Positions 1 to 7,641 of a stretch of DNA of 64,000 bases are shown here, one piece after another (positions within the stretch are counted from its first letter, which is position 1; each line of letters opens with the position of its first letter). Location of the stretch: assembly GCF_007830315.1 (NCBI RefSeq), contig NZ_VLKJ01000005.1:62001-126000 (forward strand), written 5' to 3'. Origin of the DNA: Novosphingobium taihuense (GTDB taxonomy: Bacteria > Pseudomonadota > Alphaproteobacteria > Sphingomonadales > Sphingomonadaceae). The notes under the pieces are model-generated. The model was given only the letters and a program-made list of their open reading frames with translations. It did no database searches and had not been told where the DNA came from. A program made the translations under genes and the position numbers.

Positions 1-1
1 G

Positions 2-937
2 GATTCGGTCGAGGACCTGCTCGAAGCCCTGTTCGAAATCTCGCGCCTCGATGCTGGCGCCATCCAGCCCGAGATCGGCCACCAGTCGCTGGGCTCGATC
101 CTGCAGACCTTGCGCGTGGAATTCGCCCCGCTTGCTGCGGCCGGGGGTCTTCAGTTCGACGTGGTGGAAACTGACGCCTGGGTCATGTCCGACGCACGCC
201 TGCTGCGCCGTGTCCTCCAGAACTTCGTCTCCAACGCAATCCGCTATACCGATGCGGGCCGGGTCTCGGTCGAAGTGGCAGAGCTTGACGGGCAGGTGCG
301 CGTGACCGTGCGCGATACCGGCCCCGGCATCGCCGCGCAGGACCGTGAGGAAATCTTCGGCGAGTTCCGCCGCGTCGGCAAGACGCAGAAGATCCCCGGC
401 AAGGGCCTTGGCCTTGCCATTGTGCGCCGCGTCTCCACGATGCTCGGCCACCAGATTGAGCTGGATTCCGTGCCCGGCCTAGGCTCCGCCTTCTCGATCT
501 TGCTGCCCTTGGTCGAGCCGGTCGCCGCCCCTGCGCCCACCGAGCCAGTATCCGCCGCGCCAACCGGAAACGGCGGTCTCGTGCTGGTGATCGACAACGA
601 TCCGGCGATCCTCTCCGGCATGGAGGCCTTGCTGGAGAACTGGGGGCTCGAAGTGGTTACCGCGCGCGATCCGGCGGACGACAGCGTCAGCGCCGCCCTG
701 GCGCGCAAACCGGCCATGACCATCGTCGACTACCATCTCGATGACGGTCAGACCGGCGAGGAAGCCATCGCCGCCCTGCGCCGCCGCGCGGGCTACGACC
801 TGCCCGCAATGGTCATCACCGCCGACCGTGGCGAGGAAACCAAGATCCGCCTCGCCGCCCTGGCGCTCCCGCTCCTCAACAAGCCGGTAAAGCCCGCCCA
901 ACTGCGCGCCTTCCTGCGGCAGAGGGACGTGCTCTAG
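2..937 (+). CDS. Hybrid sensor histidine kinase, C-terminal part (5' end outside window)
   Basis: The frame is open from base 2, so only about 311 C-terminal residues are seen. A short DHp-like helix (LLEALFEISRLDAG) is followed by a HATPase_c domain with N box (NFVSNAIRYT), G1 (DTGPGIA) and G2 (GKGLGLAI) motifs. A C-terminal receiver domain follows, with the phospho-acceptor Asp in VDYHLDD, the Thr in ITAD and the Lys in NKPVKP. A kinase with its own receiver feeds a phosphorelay or is self-tuned. The nearby LuxR-type regulator (2302-2952) and the quinoprotein dehydrogenase next to it resemble the Pseudomonas ErcS'/AgmR arrangement that controls PQQ alcohol oxidation. Pairing with that regulator is inferred. 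The gene converges on the OYE-type gene with an 11-base gap. Confidence 0.9.
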   Translation, partial: DSVEDLLEALFEISRLDAGAIQPEIGHQSLGSILQTLRVEFAPLAAAGGLQFDVVETDAWVMSDARLLRRVLQNFVSNAIRYTDAGRVSVEVAELDGQVRVTVRDTGPGIAAQDREEIFGEFRRVGKTQKIPGKGLGLAIVRRVSTMLGHQIELDSVPGLGSAFSILLPLVEPVAAPAPTEPVSAAPTGNGGLVLVIDNDPAILSGMEALLENWGLEVVTARDPADDSVSAALARKPAMTIVDYHLDDGQTGEEAIAALRRRAGYDLPAMVITADRGEETKIRLAALALPLLNKPVKPAQLRAFLRQRDVL

Positions 938-948
938 GGCCCAGCAAT

Positions 949-2238
949 CTATAGCAGACGCCGCGCCTTCATCCACGCCTTGGCTTGGCCCTGCACCTGC
1001 AACAATGAGGCAAAGACCGATTTGTCCGGATCGGGCCGCCCGGTTCGACCCAGCGCATCGATCTGGGCGTAGTACCACATCTGCACGCCAAAGCCCGCGA
1101 TCGTGCGCAGCATGTCGAACCGCTCAAGCCAGCGCAGGGCAGGGGGCAACAAGCGAAGAGTGCTCTCGAAGCGCGGCAAGTCCGCCCGGTCTTCCAGAAG
1201 GTCGCGGCAGGCCGCAGGCGCACCGCACAGCGGACGGCCGATGCCGATCAGGTCTGCCGCGCCCGTCTCCAGCGCATGCTGCATCGCCGCCCTGCTGCGA
1301 AAGCCACCTGTGACCATCAGCGGCATCTTCGTCAGGCTTGCCTTCATCGCCTTTGCGAAGTCGACGAAATAGGCCTCGCGCGCGGCGGTGGAGGCAGGCA
1401 CGTCGGGCCGCTCCACGGCCTCCAGTCCTTCCATGTCCATCATCGCGGGCTGTTCATAGGACCCGCCCGAAACCTCCAGCAGATCGACGCCTGCCGCTTC
1501 CAGCCAGCGCGCCACTTCAAGGCTCTCCTCGAAGGCAAATCCGCCGCGCTGGAAGTCTGCCGAATTGAGCTTGACCGAAATGCCGAAGGCCGGTCCCACC
1601 GCGTCACGCACCGCGCGCACCGCCTCCATCAGGAACCGCGCCCGGTTCTCCAGCGATCCGCCCCACCGGTCTGTACGCTGGTTGCTGCGCGGGCTGAGGA
1701 ACTGCGAGAGCAGGTAGCCGTGCGCGGCATGGACCTGCACCCCGTGAAAGCCCGCCTCCTGCGCAGCCTTGGCACAGGTAGCGAAGCGGCCGATCAGGTC
1801 GAGGATCTCTGCCTCTTCCAGCGGCACCGGCTCGCCGAATTGCCCGCCGGGAAGCCCGAGCTTCACCGCCGAGGGTGCCTTTGGGTGCGGATTGACCGTG
1901 CTCTGCGTCTGGCGACCCGCATGGCTGATCTGCATCCACAACAGGTTGCCGCCGCGCGTCCCCGCCTCGGCCCAGCGCGCCAGCGCCGCCTTCATCGCTG
2001 TATCGGGCGCGCGGTCCACGATCACGTTGCCGGGTCGCTCGAGATGGTCGCCGTCGATCTGCACGTTGCCGGTAATCAGCAGCCCTGCGCCGCCGTCGGC
2101 CCAGACGCCATAGAGACGGTCCAGTTCGGGCGTCGGCCTGCCTGCGGGATCGGCCAGACCCTCGGTCATCGCACCCTTGGCAAGGCGATTTGGGATCACG
2201 ATCCCGCACGGCAGGGCAAGAGGTGTTTCGATCAACAT
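949..2238 (-). CDS. NADH:flavin oxidoreductase / Old Yellow Enzyme family
   Basis: A TIM-barrel FMN enzyme of about 429 residues that reduces activated C=C bonds such as enones or dienoyl esters with NAD(P)H. Family marks are the N-terminal IPNRLAKGAM segment, the HAAHGYLLSQFLSP active-site block and the C-terminal phosphate-binding stretch VTGGFRSR...DLIGIGRP. It is the short, single-domain form without the FeS/FAD half of 2,4-dienoyl-CoA reductase. An upstream in-frame codon would add 15 residues, but the ATG at 2238 has GGGAG six bases ahead and fits the family N-terminus. It is codirectional with the downstream-facing regulator and dehydrogenase genes. The substrate is unknown; use on unsaturated aldehydes made by the neighbouring dehydrogenase would be a guess. 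Confidence 0.85.
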   Translation of the reverse strand: MLIETPLALPCGIVIPNRLAKGAMTEGLADPAGRPTPELDRLYGVWADGGAGLLITGNVQIDGDHLERPGNVIVDRAPDTAMKAALARWAEAGTRGGNLLWMQISHAGRQTQSTVNPHPKAPSAVKLGLPGGQFGEPVPLEEAEILDLIGRFATCAKAAQEAGFHGVQVHAAHGYLLSQFLSPRSNQRTDRWGGSLENRARFLMEAVRAVRDAVGPAFGISVKLNSADFQRGGFAFEESLEVARWLEAAGVDLLEVSGGSYEQPAMMDMEGLEAVERPDVPASTAAREAYFVDFAKAMKASLTKMPLMVTGGFRSRAAMQHALETGAADLIGIGRPLCGAPAACRDLLEDRADLPRFESTLRLLPPALRWLERFDMLRTIAGFGVQMWYYAQIDALGRTGRPDPDKSVFASLLQVQGQAKAWMKARRLL

Positions 2239-2301
2239 GGCAGTCTCCCGCGCGCAATCTGCCAGACGCGCGGCGAAGAGCAATTGCCCCTTCGTGACCG
2301 A

Positions 2302-2952
2302 TTATCCCTTGAAGCCGATCTTCCCGGCCATGATGACAGCCTGCGTGCGCGAGAAGACATTCATCTTCTGCAGGATCGCGGAAACGTGCGCCTTCACTGT
2401 CGTCATCGATACGTCGAGTTCATAGGCGATCTGCTTGTTGAGCCGCCCTGCCACGAGATGCCCCAGCACCACGCGCTGCTGCGGGGTCAGGCTGTCGATG
2501 CGGCTCCGGATCAGGTCTTCCTCGGCAGCCGCGCTGTCATCGCCTTCCAGCTCGGGCATGTAGATCTCGCCCGAAAGCACCTGATGCAGCGCGTCGACGA
2601 TCGCCGCACGTTTCAGGCTCTTGGGGACAAAGCCCGCAGCGCCAGCGGCCAGAGCATCGCGCACCACCTTGCGGTCGGTCACGCCCGAGACCATCACCAC
2701 GGGCGTTGCCGGAAACCGGTCGCGCAGGGCTTCAAGGCCGGAGAGGTGCGAAACATCGGGAATGTTGAGGTCGAGCAGGACGAGGTCGACATCGCCTTCT
2801 GCCGCCAGCGTATTCAGCGCCGCTTCCAGGCTGTCCGCCTCAAGGATGGTGCAGTTGGGGAAGGCATCGTCGAAGATCGAGCGCAGGCCATCGCGGACCA
2901 GTGAATGGTCATCCACGATGAGAACGCGTTCAGGCGATCCGTTCTCTGCCAT
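2302..2952 (-). CDS. LuxR/NarL-type response regulator (AgmR/ErbR-like)
   Basis: A 216-residue two-domain regulator. The receiver domain (about 8-125) has acidic residues in VDDH, the phospho-acceptor D61 in LLDLNIPD and K111 in FVPKSLK. A LuxR-type HTH lies at about 152-213 (LTPQQRVVLGHLVAGRLNKQIA ... TVKAHV). A longer start at 3006 is possible, but the ATG at 2952 has GGGGGGAG seven bases upstream. Regulators of this type sit beside PQQ-dependent ethanol dehydrogenase genes in pseudomonads (AgmR/ErbR) and switch on the dehydrogenase, cytochrome and accessory genes. By position it is the best candidate to read the 16-bp dyad shared by the promoters of this island. That link is inferred. Confidence 0.85.
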   Translation of the reverse strand: MAENGSPERVLIVDDHSLVRDGLRSIFDDAFPNCTILEADSLEAALNTLAAEGDVDLVLLDLNIPDVSHLSGLEALRDRFPATPVVMVSGVTDRKVVRDALAAGAAGFVPKSLKRAAIVDALHQVLSGEIYMPELEGDDSAAAEEDLIRSRIDSLTPQQRVVLGHLVAGRLNKQIAYELDVSMTTVKAHVSAILQKMNVFSRTQAVIMAGKIGFKG

Positions 2953-3029
2953 GGCAGCGCTCCCCCCATCGAGTGCGAATGCGGTTAGTGTGGCGGTATT
3001 CGTCATTGGTCTCTACCCGGGGAGGGGGT

Positions 3030-3063
3030 GGAGCGCCAGACCTGAGGAGAAGTCCGGCGCTCC
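3030..3063 (-). terminator. Weak hairpin after the quinoprotein dehydrogenase gene
   Basis: GGAGCGCC (3030-3037) pairs with GGCGCTCC (3056-3063) across an 18-base loop, just beyond the dehydrogenase stop codon. No T-run follows on the minus strand, so if it ends or stabilises transcripts it is not a classical intrinsic terminator. Confidence 0.3.
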
Positions 3064-3072
3064 GGGGAAACA

Positions 3073-4815
3073 TCACTTCGGCAGCTTGAACACCCAGAGC
3101 GAACCGCCCTGGCTGATTTCCTTGAAGGTCTTGGCCACTTCGCCGCCCCACAGCGGCACCGCGCCACCCCAGCCGGACATGACGGCGACGTACTGCTCGC
3201 CATCCTGCTCCCAGGTGACGGGCGAGCCGACCACGCCCGAGCCGGTCTGGAACTTCCACAGTTCCGTACCCGTCTTGGCGTCGAACGCCTTGAGGTAACC
3301 TTCAGGCGTGCCGGTGAACACCAGGTTGCCGCGCGTGGCCAGAACGCCGCCCCACAGCGGAGCCTTGTTCTTGTATTCCCACACGATCTTGCCGGTCACC
3401 GGGTCCATCGCACGCAGCGCGCCGATATGGTCCTCGGCGATCGGCTTGATGGTGAAGCCTGCACCCAGATAGGCCGCACCCTTCTTGTAGGCGATGGGCT
3501 CGTTCCAGATGTCCATGCCCCAGTCGTTGCTGGGAACGTAGAACAGGCCGGTATCCTTGGAATAGGCCATCGGCATCCAGTTCTTGCCGCCGAGGAACGA
3601 CGGGCTGGCAAACACGGTCGTGCCCTTCTCCGCACCGTTGGGCGCGCCCGGACGGTTGGCGGGGATGAAGTTGGGGCGGCCCGTCTTCAGGTTGATGCCA
3701 TCGGCCCAGGTCGTCTGCATCACGAACTTGCTGGCGCCAACCAGCTTGCCGTTGGTGCGGTCGAGCACATAGAAGTAGCCGTTGCGGTCAGCCTTCGCGC
3801 CGAGCTTCATCGGCTTGCCCTTGATCGTGGCGTCAAACGGAATGAACTCGTTCACCCCGTCGAAGTCCCAGCCATCGTGCGGCGTGGTCTGGTAGTGCCA
3901 CTTGATCTCGCCGGTATCGGGATCGATCGCCAGCGTCGAAGCGGTGTAGAGGTTGTCACCGGGACGCAGGTTGCTGTTCCACGGGCCGGGATTGCCGGTG
4001 CCGAAGTAGAGCAGATTGGTTTCCGGGTCGTAGGTGCCGCCCAGCCAGGTCGCGCCGCCGCCGGTCTTCCACAGGTCGCCGGTCCACGATGCGTTGAGCT
4101 TGCCGGTCATCGTCGAAGGCTTGCCGGCCAGCGTGCCCATGTGGCCCTCGATGGTCGGACGCGTCCAGATCAGCTCGCCGGTTTCGACATTGCGCGCCGA
4201 TACCTCGCCGATGATCCCGAACTCGCCGCCCGAATTGCCGGTGATCACCATGTCCTTGACGATCAGCGGCGCGGCCGTCGCCGAGTAGCCCGCCTGATAG
4301 TCGGCCAGCTTCTTGTTCCAGATTACCTTGCCGGTGTGGCGATCAAGCGCGATCAGGTGTGCGTCGAGCGTGGCGAAGATCACCTTGTCGCCATGGATCG
4401 CCGCACCGCGGTTGACCACGTCGCAACAGGGCATGATGCCGTCGGGCAGGCGGGCGTTGTATTCCCACTTCTTCTCGCCGGTGCGCGCATCGAAGGCAAA
4501 GAGGCGCGAGTACGAGCCGGTCACGTAGATCGTGCCGTCATAGACCAGCGGCTGCGATTCCTGTCCGCGCTGCTTCTCGCCGCCCAGCGATGCCGCGAAC
4601 ACAGGTACGAGGCCCTTGACGTTTGCGGTGTTGATCTTGTCGAGCGAACTGAACCGCTGCTGCTGCGGGCCCATGCCATAGCTGATCACGTCACCGGGCG
4701 TTGCCGCGTCGTTGACGATGTCCGCGCTGGTCGGGCCACCCGCAAGGGCCGGTGCTGCTGCAAGGCTTGTGGCGGCCGCAAGGCCTGCCATGAAAGTTGT
4801 GAAACGCCGCTTCAT
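3073..4815 (-). CDS. PQQ-dependent alcohol dehydrogenase, lanthanide-type (ExaF/PedH/XoxF-like)
   Basis: A periplasmic eight-bladed quinoprotein of 580 residues that oxidises primary alcohols to aldehydes and passes electrons to a cytochrome c. It has a signal peptide (residues 1-25, ending APALA), the vicinal Cys130-Cys131 pair over PQQ, and repeated tryptophan-docking blade motifs. Predicted metal ligands are E198 (GGEFG), N275 (GTGNPGPWN), D317 and D319. The extra Asp two residues after the catalytic Asp (WDFDG; codons 3859-3867) is the accepted mark of lanthanide-dependent enzymes; Ca enzymes carry Ala, Ser or Thr there. There is no C-terminal haem domain, so an external cytochrome is needed. 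The start at 4815 follows AGGAGGG by five bases; the longer frame adds no signal-like sequence. A regulatory dyad lies about 123 bases upstream. Confidence 0.93.
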   Translation of the reverse strand: MKRRFTTFMAGLAAATSLAAAPALAGGPTSADIVNDAATPGDVISYGMGPQQQRFSSLDKINTANVKGLVPVFAASLGGEKQRGQESQPLVYDGTIYVTGSYSRLFAFDARTGEKKWEYNARLPDGIMPCCDVVNRGAAIHGDKVIFATLDAHLIALDRHTGKVIWNKKLADYQAGYSATAAPLIVKDMVITGNSGGEFGIIGEVSARNVETGELIWTRPTIEGHMGTLAGKPSTMTGKLNASWTGDLWKTGGGATWLGGTYDPETNLLYFGTGNPGPWNSNLRPGDNLYTASTLAIDPDTGEIKWHYQTTPHDGWDFDGVNEFIPFDATIKGKPMKLGAKADRNGYFYVLDRTNGKLVGASKFVMQTTWADGINLKTGRPNFIPANRPGAPNGAEKGTTVFASPSFLGGKNWMPMAYSKDTGLFYVPSNDWGMDIWNEPIAYKKGAAYLGAGFTIKPIAEDHIGALRAMDPVTGKIVWEYKNKAPLWGGVLATRGNLVFTGTPEGYLKAFDAKTGTELWKFQTGSGVVGSPVTWEQDGEQYVAVMSGWGGAVPLWGGEVAKTFKEISQGGSLWVFKLPK

Positions 4816-4937
4816 CCTGTCCCTCCTGTTATGGGGTCTTGTTCTGCGATGGAGTGCGGTCATGCGGGAATCCCCCCGGTTCGCCACTTGTCCCCGATCG
4901 TCACAATGGAGCCTATCTGCTGCGGTCCCGCGCACAA

Positions 4938-4953
4938 TTGAACCTTGGGATAA
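4938..4953 (-). promoter_or_regulatory. PQQ-island dyad, copy 1 (dehydrogenase promoter)
   Basis: TTGAACCTTGGGATAA lies about 123 bases upstream of the quinoprotein dehydrogenase start. It matches the element found before the other units of the island: half-site TTGRACY, two-base spacer, GG, three variable bases, AA. Proposed activator site for the LuxR-type regulator. Confidence 0.55.
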
Positions 4954-4993
4954 GATCGACAACTGGTATCATACTGCGCAACACAGGCGCAGC

Positions 4994-5033
4994 AAAAACG
5001 GTTCGGGGAACACCGGTCGCAGTCGGTGTTCCC
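4994..5033 (-). terminator. Terminator-like hairpin after the cytochrome/binding-protein operon
   Basis: GGGAACACCG (5006-5015) and CGGTGTTCCC (5024-5033) form a perfect 10-bp stem with an 8-base loop. On the minus strand five T residues (4994-4998) follow after seven bases. It lies just past the stop of the XoxJ-like gene and ahead of the dehydrogenase promoter, so the two are probably separate transcription units. Confidence 0.55.
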
Positions 5034-5082
5034 GTCCCCCCGTTTGCCTGCCGATCGAGGAGAGGCAGGCGCGAATGATACG

Positions 5083-5952
5083 TCAGGATTGCGCGGAAAG
5101 CGCAGGCTTCCAGGTTACGCCATGGCTCTTGAAGATCGCAGCCATCCGCCCGTCAGCGATCATCTGCTCGAGGATTTCCTCCAGCCGGAACCCCAGGTTG
5201 CGCGAGTTTTCCTTCACCGCGATGCCGATGTCCCAACCGGGAGACATCATCATCGGCAGCGGGCCCTTGCGCACCTTGATCCCGGCATCGGCATGGTCGG
5301 CAACGGCCGACTCGATCTGCGCTGTCGTCGCCACGGTGAATTCCGCGCTGCCATTGGCGAGCGCGGCTGCAGCATCGTATCCCGTCGGCACGTGGACGAG
5401 GTCTTTCGCCAGAACTCCCCCAGCGTGGCCAAGCAGGTAAAAGTCGGGGATCGAGGCCAGCTCCACCGTGATCGGCCGCCCCTTGAAGGCTGCTGGAACC
5501 GCCTCGCAATTGCCGCCATCACGCGAACAGGCCGCGCCGAACGTTTCGCGATAATAGGGCGCGAGGAACACCACGTTGTCCTCGGCCTGCATCAAATGGC
5601 GTTCGAATGGCACGTGCAGCATCACGTCGCAGGGCTGGAAGCCGAGCAGCCCGCCGCGCCAGACCACGTTGCGCAAGTCGTCGGAAATGTCCTCGCCCGC
5701 GAAGAACAGCTGGACATCCGCCCGCACGCCAAGCGCCTCAGCAAGCGCACGCGCGATGTCCGCGTCGATCCCCGCCACCTTGCCGCCCTGATCCCAAGAC
5801 CATGGCCGGTTGTCCGCATAGAGTCCGACCCGAAGGACTCCGAGGTCTTTGACCTTCTCAAGCGGCGCGGCAAAGGCCGAAGTTGCGCTGGCAAGCGCGG
5901 TAAGCGTCAACCCCTGCAGGAGAGAGCGCCTGTTGATGCAAATACCGTTCAC
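5083..5952 (-). CDS. Quinoprotein-associated periplasmic substrate-binding-like protein (XoxJ/MoxJ-like)
   Basis: A 289-residue periplasmic protein of the solute-binding family 3 fold. It has a signal peptide with a twin-arginine-like start (NRRSLLQGLTLTALASATSAFA), then the LRVGLYADNRPWSW lobe and the PCDVMLHVPFERHLM and FTVATTAQIESAVADHADAG segments. Members are encoded beside PQQ alcohol dehydrogenases (MoxJ/XoxJ) and are thought to help mature or activate the enzyme rather than feed an ABC transporter. None of the transporter's other subunits is nearby. The start is taken as GTG at 5952: it overlaps the cytochrome stop (GTGA) and yields a clean signal peptide. The longer frame reads back through the cytochrome gene. 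Cotranscription and translational coupling with the cytochrome are likely. Confidence 0.85.
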   Translation of the reverse strand: MNGICINRRSLLQGLTLTALASATSAFAAPLEKVKDLGVLRVGLYADNRPWSWDQGGKVAGIDADIARALAEALGVRADVQLFFAGEDISDDLRNVVWRGGLLGFQPCDVMLHVPFERHLMQAEDNVVFLAPYYRETFGAACSRDGGNCEAVPAAFKGRPITVELASIPDFYLLGHAGGVLAKDLVHVPTGYDAAAALANGSAEFTVATTAQIESAVADHADAGIKVRKGPLPMMMSPGWDIGIAVKENSRNLGFRLEEILEQMIADGRMAAIFKSHGVTWKPALSAQS

Positions 5953-6395
5953 TCGTCGGTATGCTTTGATTCGATCCAGGTGCGGATCGCCCATCCGGCC
6001 TTCTGGCCCAGCACTTCGCCAAACGGTGGCATATATACCTTGCCGTCGCGCGAAGAGCCGTGCTGGAAGCGCTGGACGAACCATTCATCACCACTGTCGC
6101 CAGTTTCGAGGTAACGCAGGTCAGGGGCGATGCCGCCTGAGATTGCGTCGAGTCCGTGGCAACGGGCGCAGTTCTGGCCATAGGCTGACTGGCCGATTTC
6201 CAGCGCCTTCTCGTTGCCACGATAAGGGTTGACCGTCACCCACGCATCGTTGCCACCGGCAATATCGGGCAGGGCAGATGTATCGACAGCCTGCGGCGTC
6301 ACGTTGCCATGGGCGGAAAGGCTCGATGCGATGGCGCCGGTGGCGAGCACAGCCGCTGCCAGCAGGGCGGCTCGGCCCTTGGATATCTTGATCAT
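5949..6395 (-). CDS. c-type cytochrome, PedF/XoxG-like electron acceptor
   Basis: A 148-residue secreted monohaem cytochrome c. It has an N-terminal signal/anchor (residues 1-28, ending SLSAHG), a CARCH haem site (C76, C79, H80) and a candidate axial Met122 in VYMPPFGEV. Cytochromes of this group (c550 PedF) take electrons from PQQ alcohol dehydrogenases. The gene forms a coupled pair with the XoxJ-like gene downstream. The ATG at 6395 has AGAGGA upstream. Its divergent promoter region is shared with the beta-propeller gene and holds copy 2 of the island dyad. Confidence 0.9.
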   Translation of the reverse strand: MIKISKGRAALLAAAVLATGAIASSLSAHGNVTPQAVDTSALPDIAGGNDAWVTVNPYRGNEKALEIGQSAYGQNCARCHGLDAISGGIAPDLRYLETGDSGDEWFVQRFQHGSSRDGKVYMPPFGEVLGQKAGWAIRTWIESKHTDE

Positions 6396-6478
6396 CAGTC
6401 ATCCTCTGCGACACGGGTGCGAATGATCGTCCGCCCCGATGATGTGCCTTGCTTATCGCGCTTACGGCGTTCTTCAAA

Positions 6479-6494
6479 TTGAACCATGGTACAA
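6479..6494. promoter_or_regulatory. PQQ-island dyad, copy 2 (divergent cytochrome / beta-propeller promoter)
   Basis: TTGAACCATGGTACAA is a near-perfect inverted repeat (TTGNACC-AT-GGTNCAA form). It is centred between the divergent cytochrome c and beta-propeller genes, about 90 bases from the first and 45 from the second. Confidence 0.6.
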
Positions 6495-6534
6495 GACCAA
6501 GGTGTGATATGCGCAAGGCCCTTGAAGCGATATT

Positions 6535-7518
6535 GTGCGCAACATGGAGAGAAAACTGAAGGCCATTGCTGCAGCCCTGCTGCTCGGCACCGCACTCGCA
6601 CCAGCTGCTCACGCGAGCCGCGCCTATGTCAGCAACGAACGGTCCTCGACCGTCACGGTGATCGATCTCGACAAGGGCACCGTCGAAGCTGAATGGCCCG
6701 TCGGCAAGCGTCCTCGCGGCATCGCAGTCTCTCGCGACGGCAAGACCCTGCTGGTCGCTGCAAGTGCCGACAACGCGGTCGAGATGCGCGATCCCGCAAC
6801 CGGCGCGCTGATCGCCACGCTGCCGTCCGGCGCTGACCCTGAACAGTTCTTCCCGGCCTATGCCGGAGACCTTCTCTTTGCCGCGAATGAGGACAATGCC
6901 GCCGTCACCGCGATAGATCTCGTCAGCCGGAGGGTCGCCTGGCAGGTAACCGTCGGTGATGAACCCGAAGGCGTCGCGCAAAGCCCCGATGGCAAGTGGC
7001 TGCTCGTCACAAGCGAGGAAGACAATACCGTCGCCTGGATAGACCTTGCCACGCGCACCGTGGCCGAGGAAATGGAGACGGACGCGAGGCCGCGCCACAT
7101 CGAGTTCGAGGCGGATGGCGCAAAGGTGTGGATTGCCGCCGAAATGGCCGGCACCGTGCAGATCGCCGACGTCGCCACCAAGGCCATCGAACAGACCCTG
7201 ACTTTCGCCCCTCCGGGCGTCCCGGCCTACAAGGTCATGCCCTGCGGCATCCGCTTCACGCCAGACGGCAAGACGGCGATCGTCGCTTTGGGCCGCGCAG
7301 ACAGCATCGCCGTGGTCGACGTGCCCACCCGCACTGTGCGCGGTTACGTCAAGGTAGGCGACCGCCCATGGCACCTTGCCATCACGCCGGACGGCGCCCG
7401 TGCCATCGTCGCCAACGGGGCGAGCGATACCGTCTCGTTCGTGGATATTGCGGCGATGCAGGTCACGTCCACGATCAAGGCTGGCGGTGGCCCCTGGGGC
7501 GTCGCGCTGGGGCGCTGA
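6535..7518 (+). CDS. PQQ-associated YVTN beta-propeller protein, periplasmic
   Basis: A 327-residue secreted seven-bladed propeller. A signal peptide (residues about 1-27, ending AAHA) is followed by repeats of about 42 residues. Each starts with a strand like VTVIDL, AVTAIDL or VAWIDL and holds a GxxPxGIAxSPDGK turn, as in YVTN/NHL surface-layer and nitrous-oxide-reductase-like propellers. The family is known as PQQ-dependent catabolism-associated beta-propeller and travels with quinoprotein dehydrogenases. Its biochemical role is not established. Start choice: GTG at 6535 with TTGAAG ahead, or ATG at 6544; neither has a strong ribosome site. It is divergent from the cytochrome c gene. Confidence 0.85.
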   Translation: MRNMERKLKAIAAALLLGTALAPAAHASRAYVSNERSSTVTVIDLDKGTVEAEWPVGKRPRGIAVSRDGKTLLVAASADNAVEMRDPATGALIATLPSGADPEQFFPAYAGDLLFAANEDNAAVTAIDLVSRRVAWQVTVGDEPEGVAQSPDGKWLLVTSEEDNTVAWIDLATRTVAEEMETDARPRHIEFEADGAKVWIAAEMAGTVQIADVATKAIEQTLTFAPPGVPAYKVMPCGIRFTPDGKTAIVALGRADSIAVVDVPTRTVRGYVKVGDRPWHLAITPDGARAIVANGASDTVSFVDIAAMQVTSTIKAGGGPWGVALGR

Positions 7519-7531
7519 CTGACCTTCGGCA

Positions 7532-7547
7532 TTATCCCAAAGTCCAA
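7532..7547. promoter_or_regulatory. PQQ-island dyad, copy 3 (porin promoter)
   Basis: On the minus strand this reads TTGGACTTTGGGATAA, very close to copy 1. A second partial copy (TTGGACTTTGGG on the minus strand, ending at 7561) begins 14 bases further on, giving a tandem arrangement. It lies about 95 bases upstream of the porin start. Confidence 0.55.
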
Positions 7548-7641
7548 CGCCCAAAGTCCAATATCGCAGTTTGTTTCCGCGCAGCATTGTCCCCGCTCAG
7601 TCGCAGAATAATCGACACGACCTTTCAAGGAGGGGATGGAA

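Noticed and set aside
1276..2904. Long open frame on the plus strand opposite the OYE and regulator genes
   Set aside because: A high-GC shadow frame: no ribosome site, no family motifs, and two well-supported genes lie on the other strand.
3427..4941. 504-codon open frame on the plus strand opposite the quinoprotein gene
   Set aside because: Arg/Gly/Val-rich antisense reading with no fold marks; the minus strand encodes a full dehydrogenase with signal peptide and catalytic residues.
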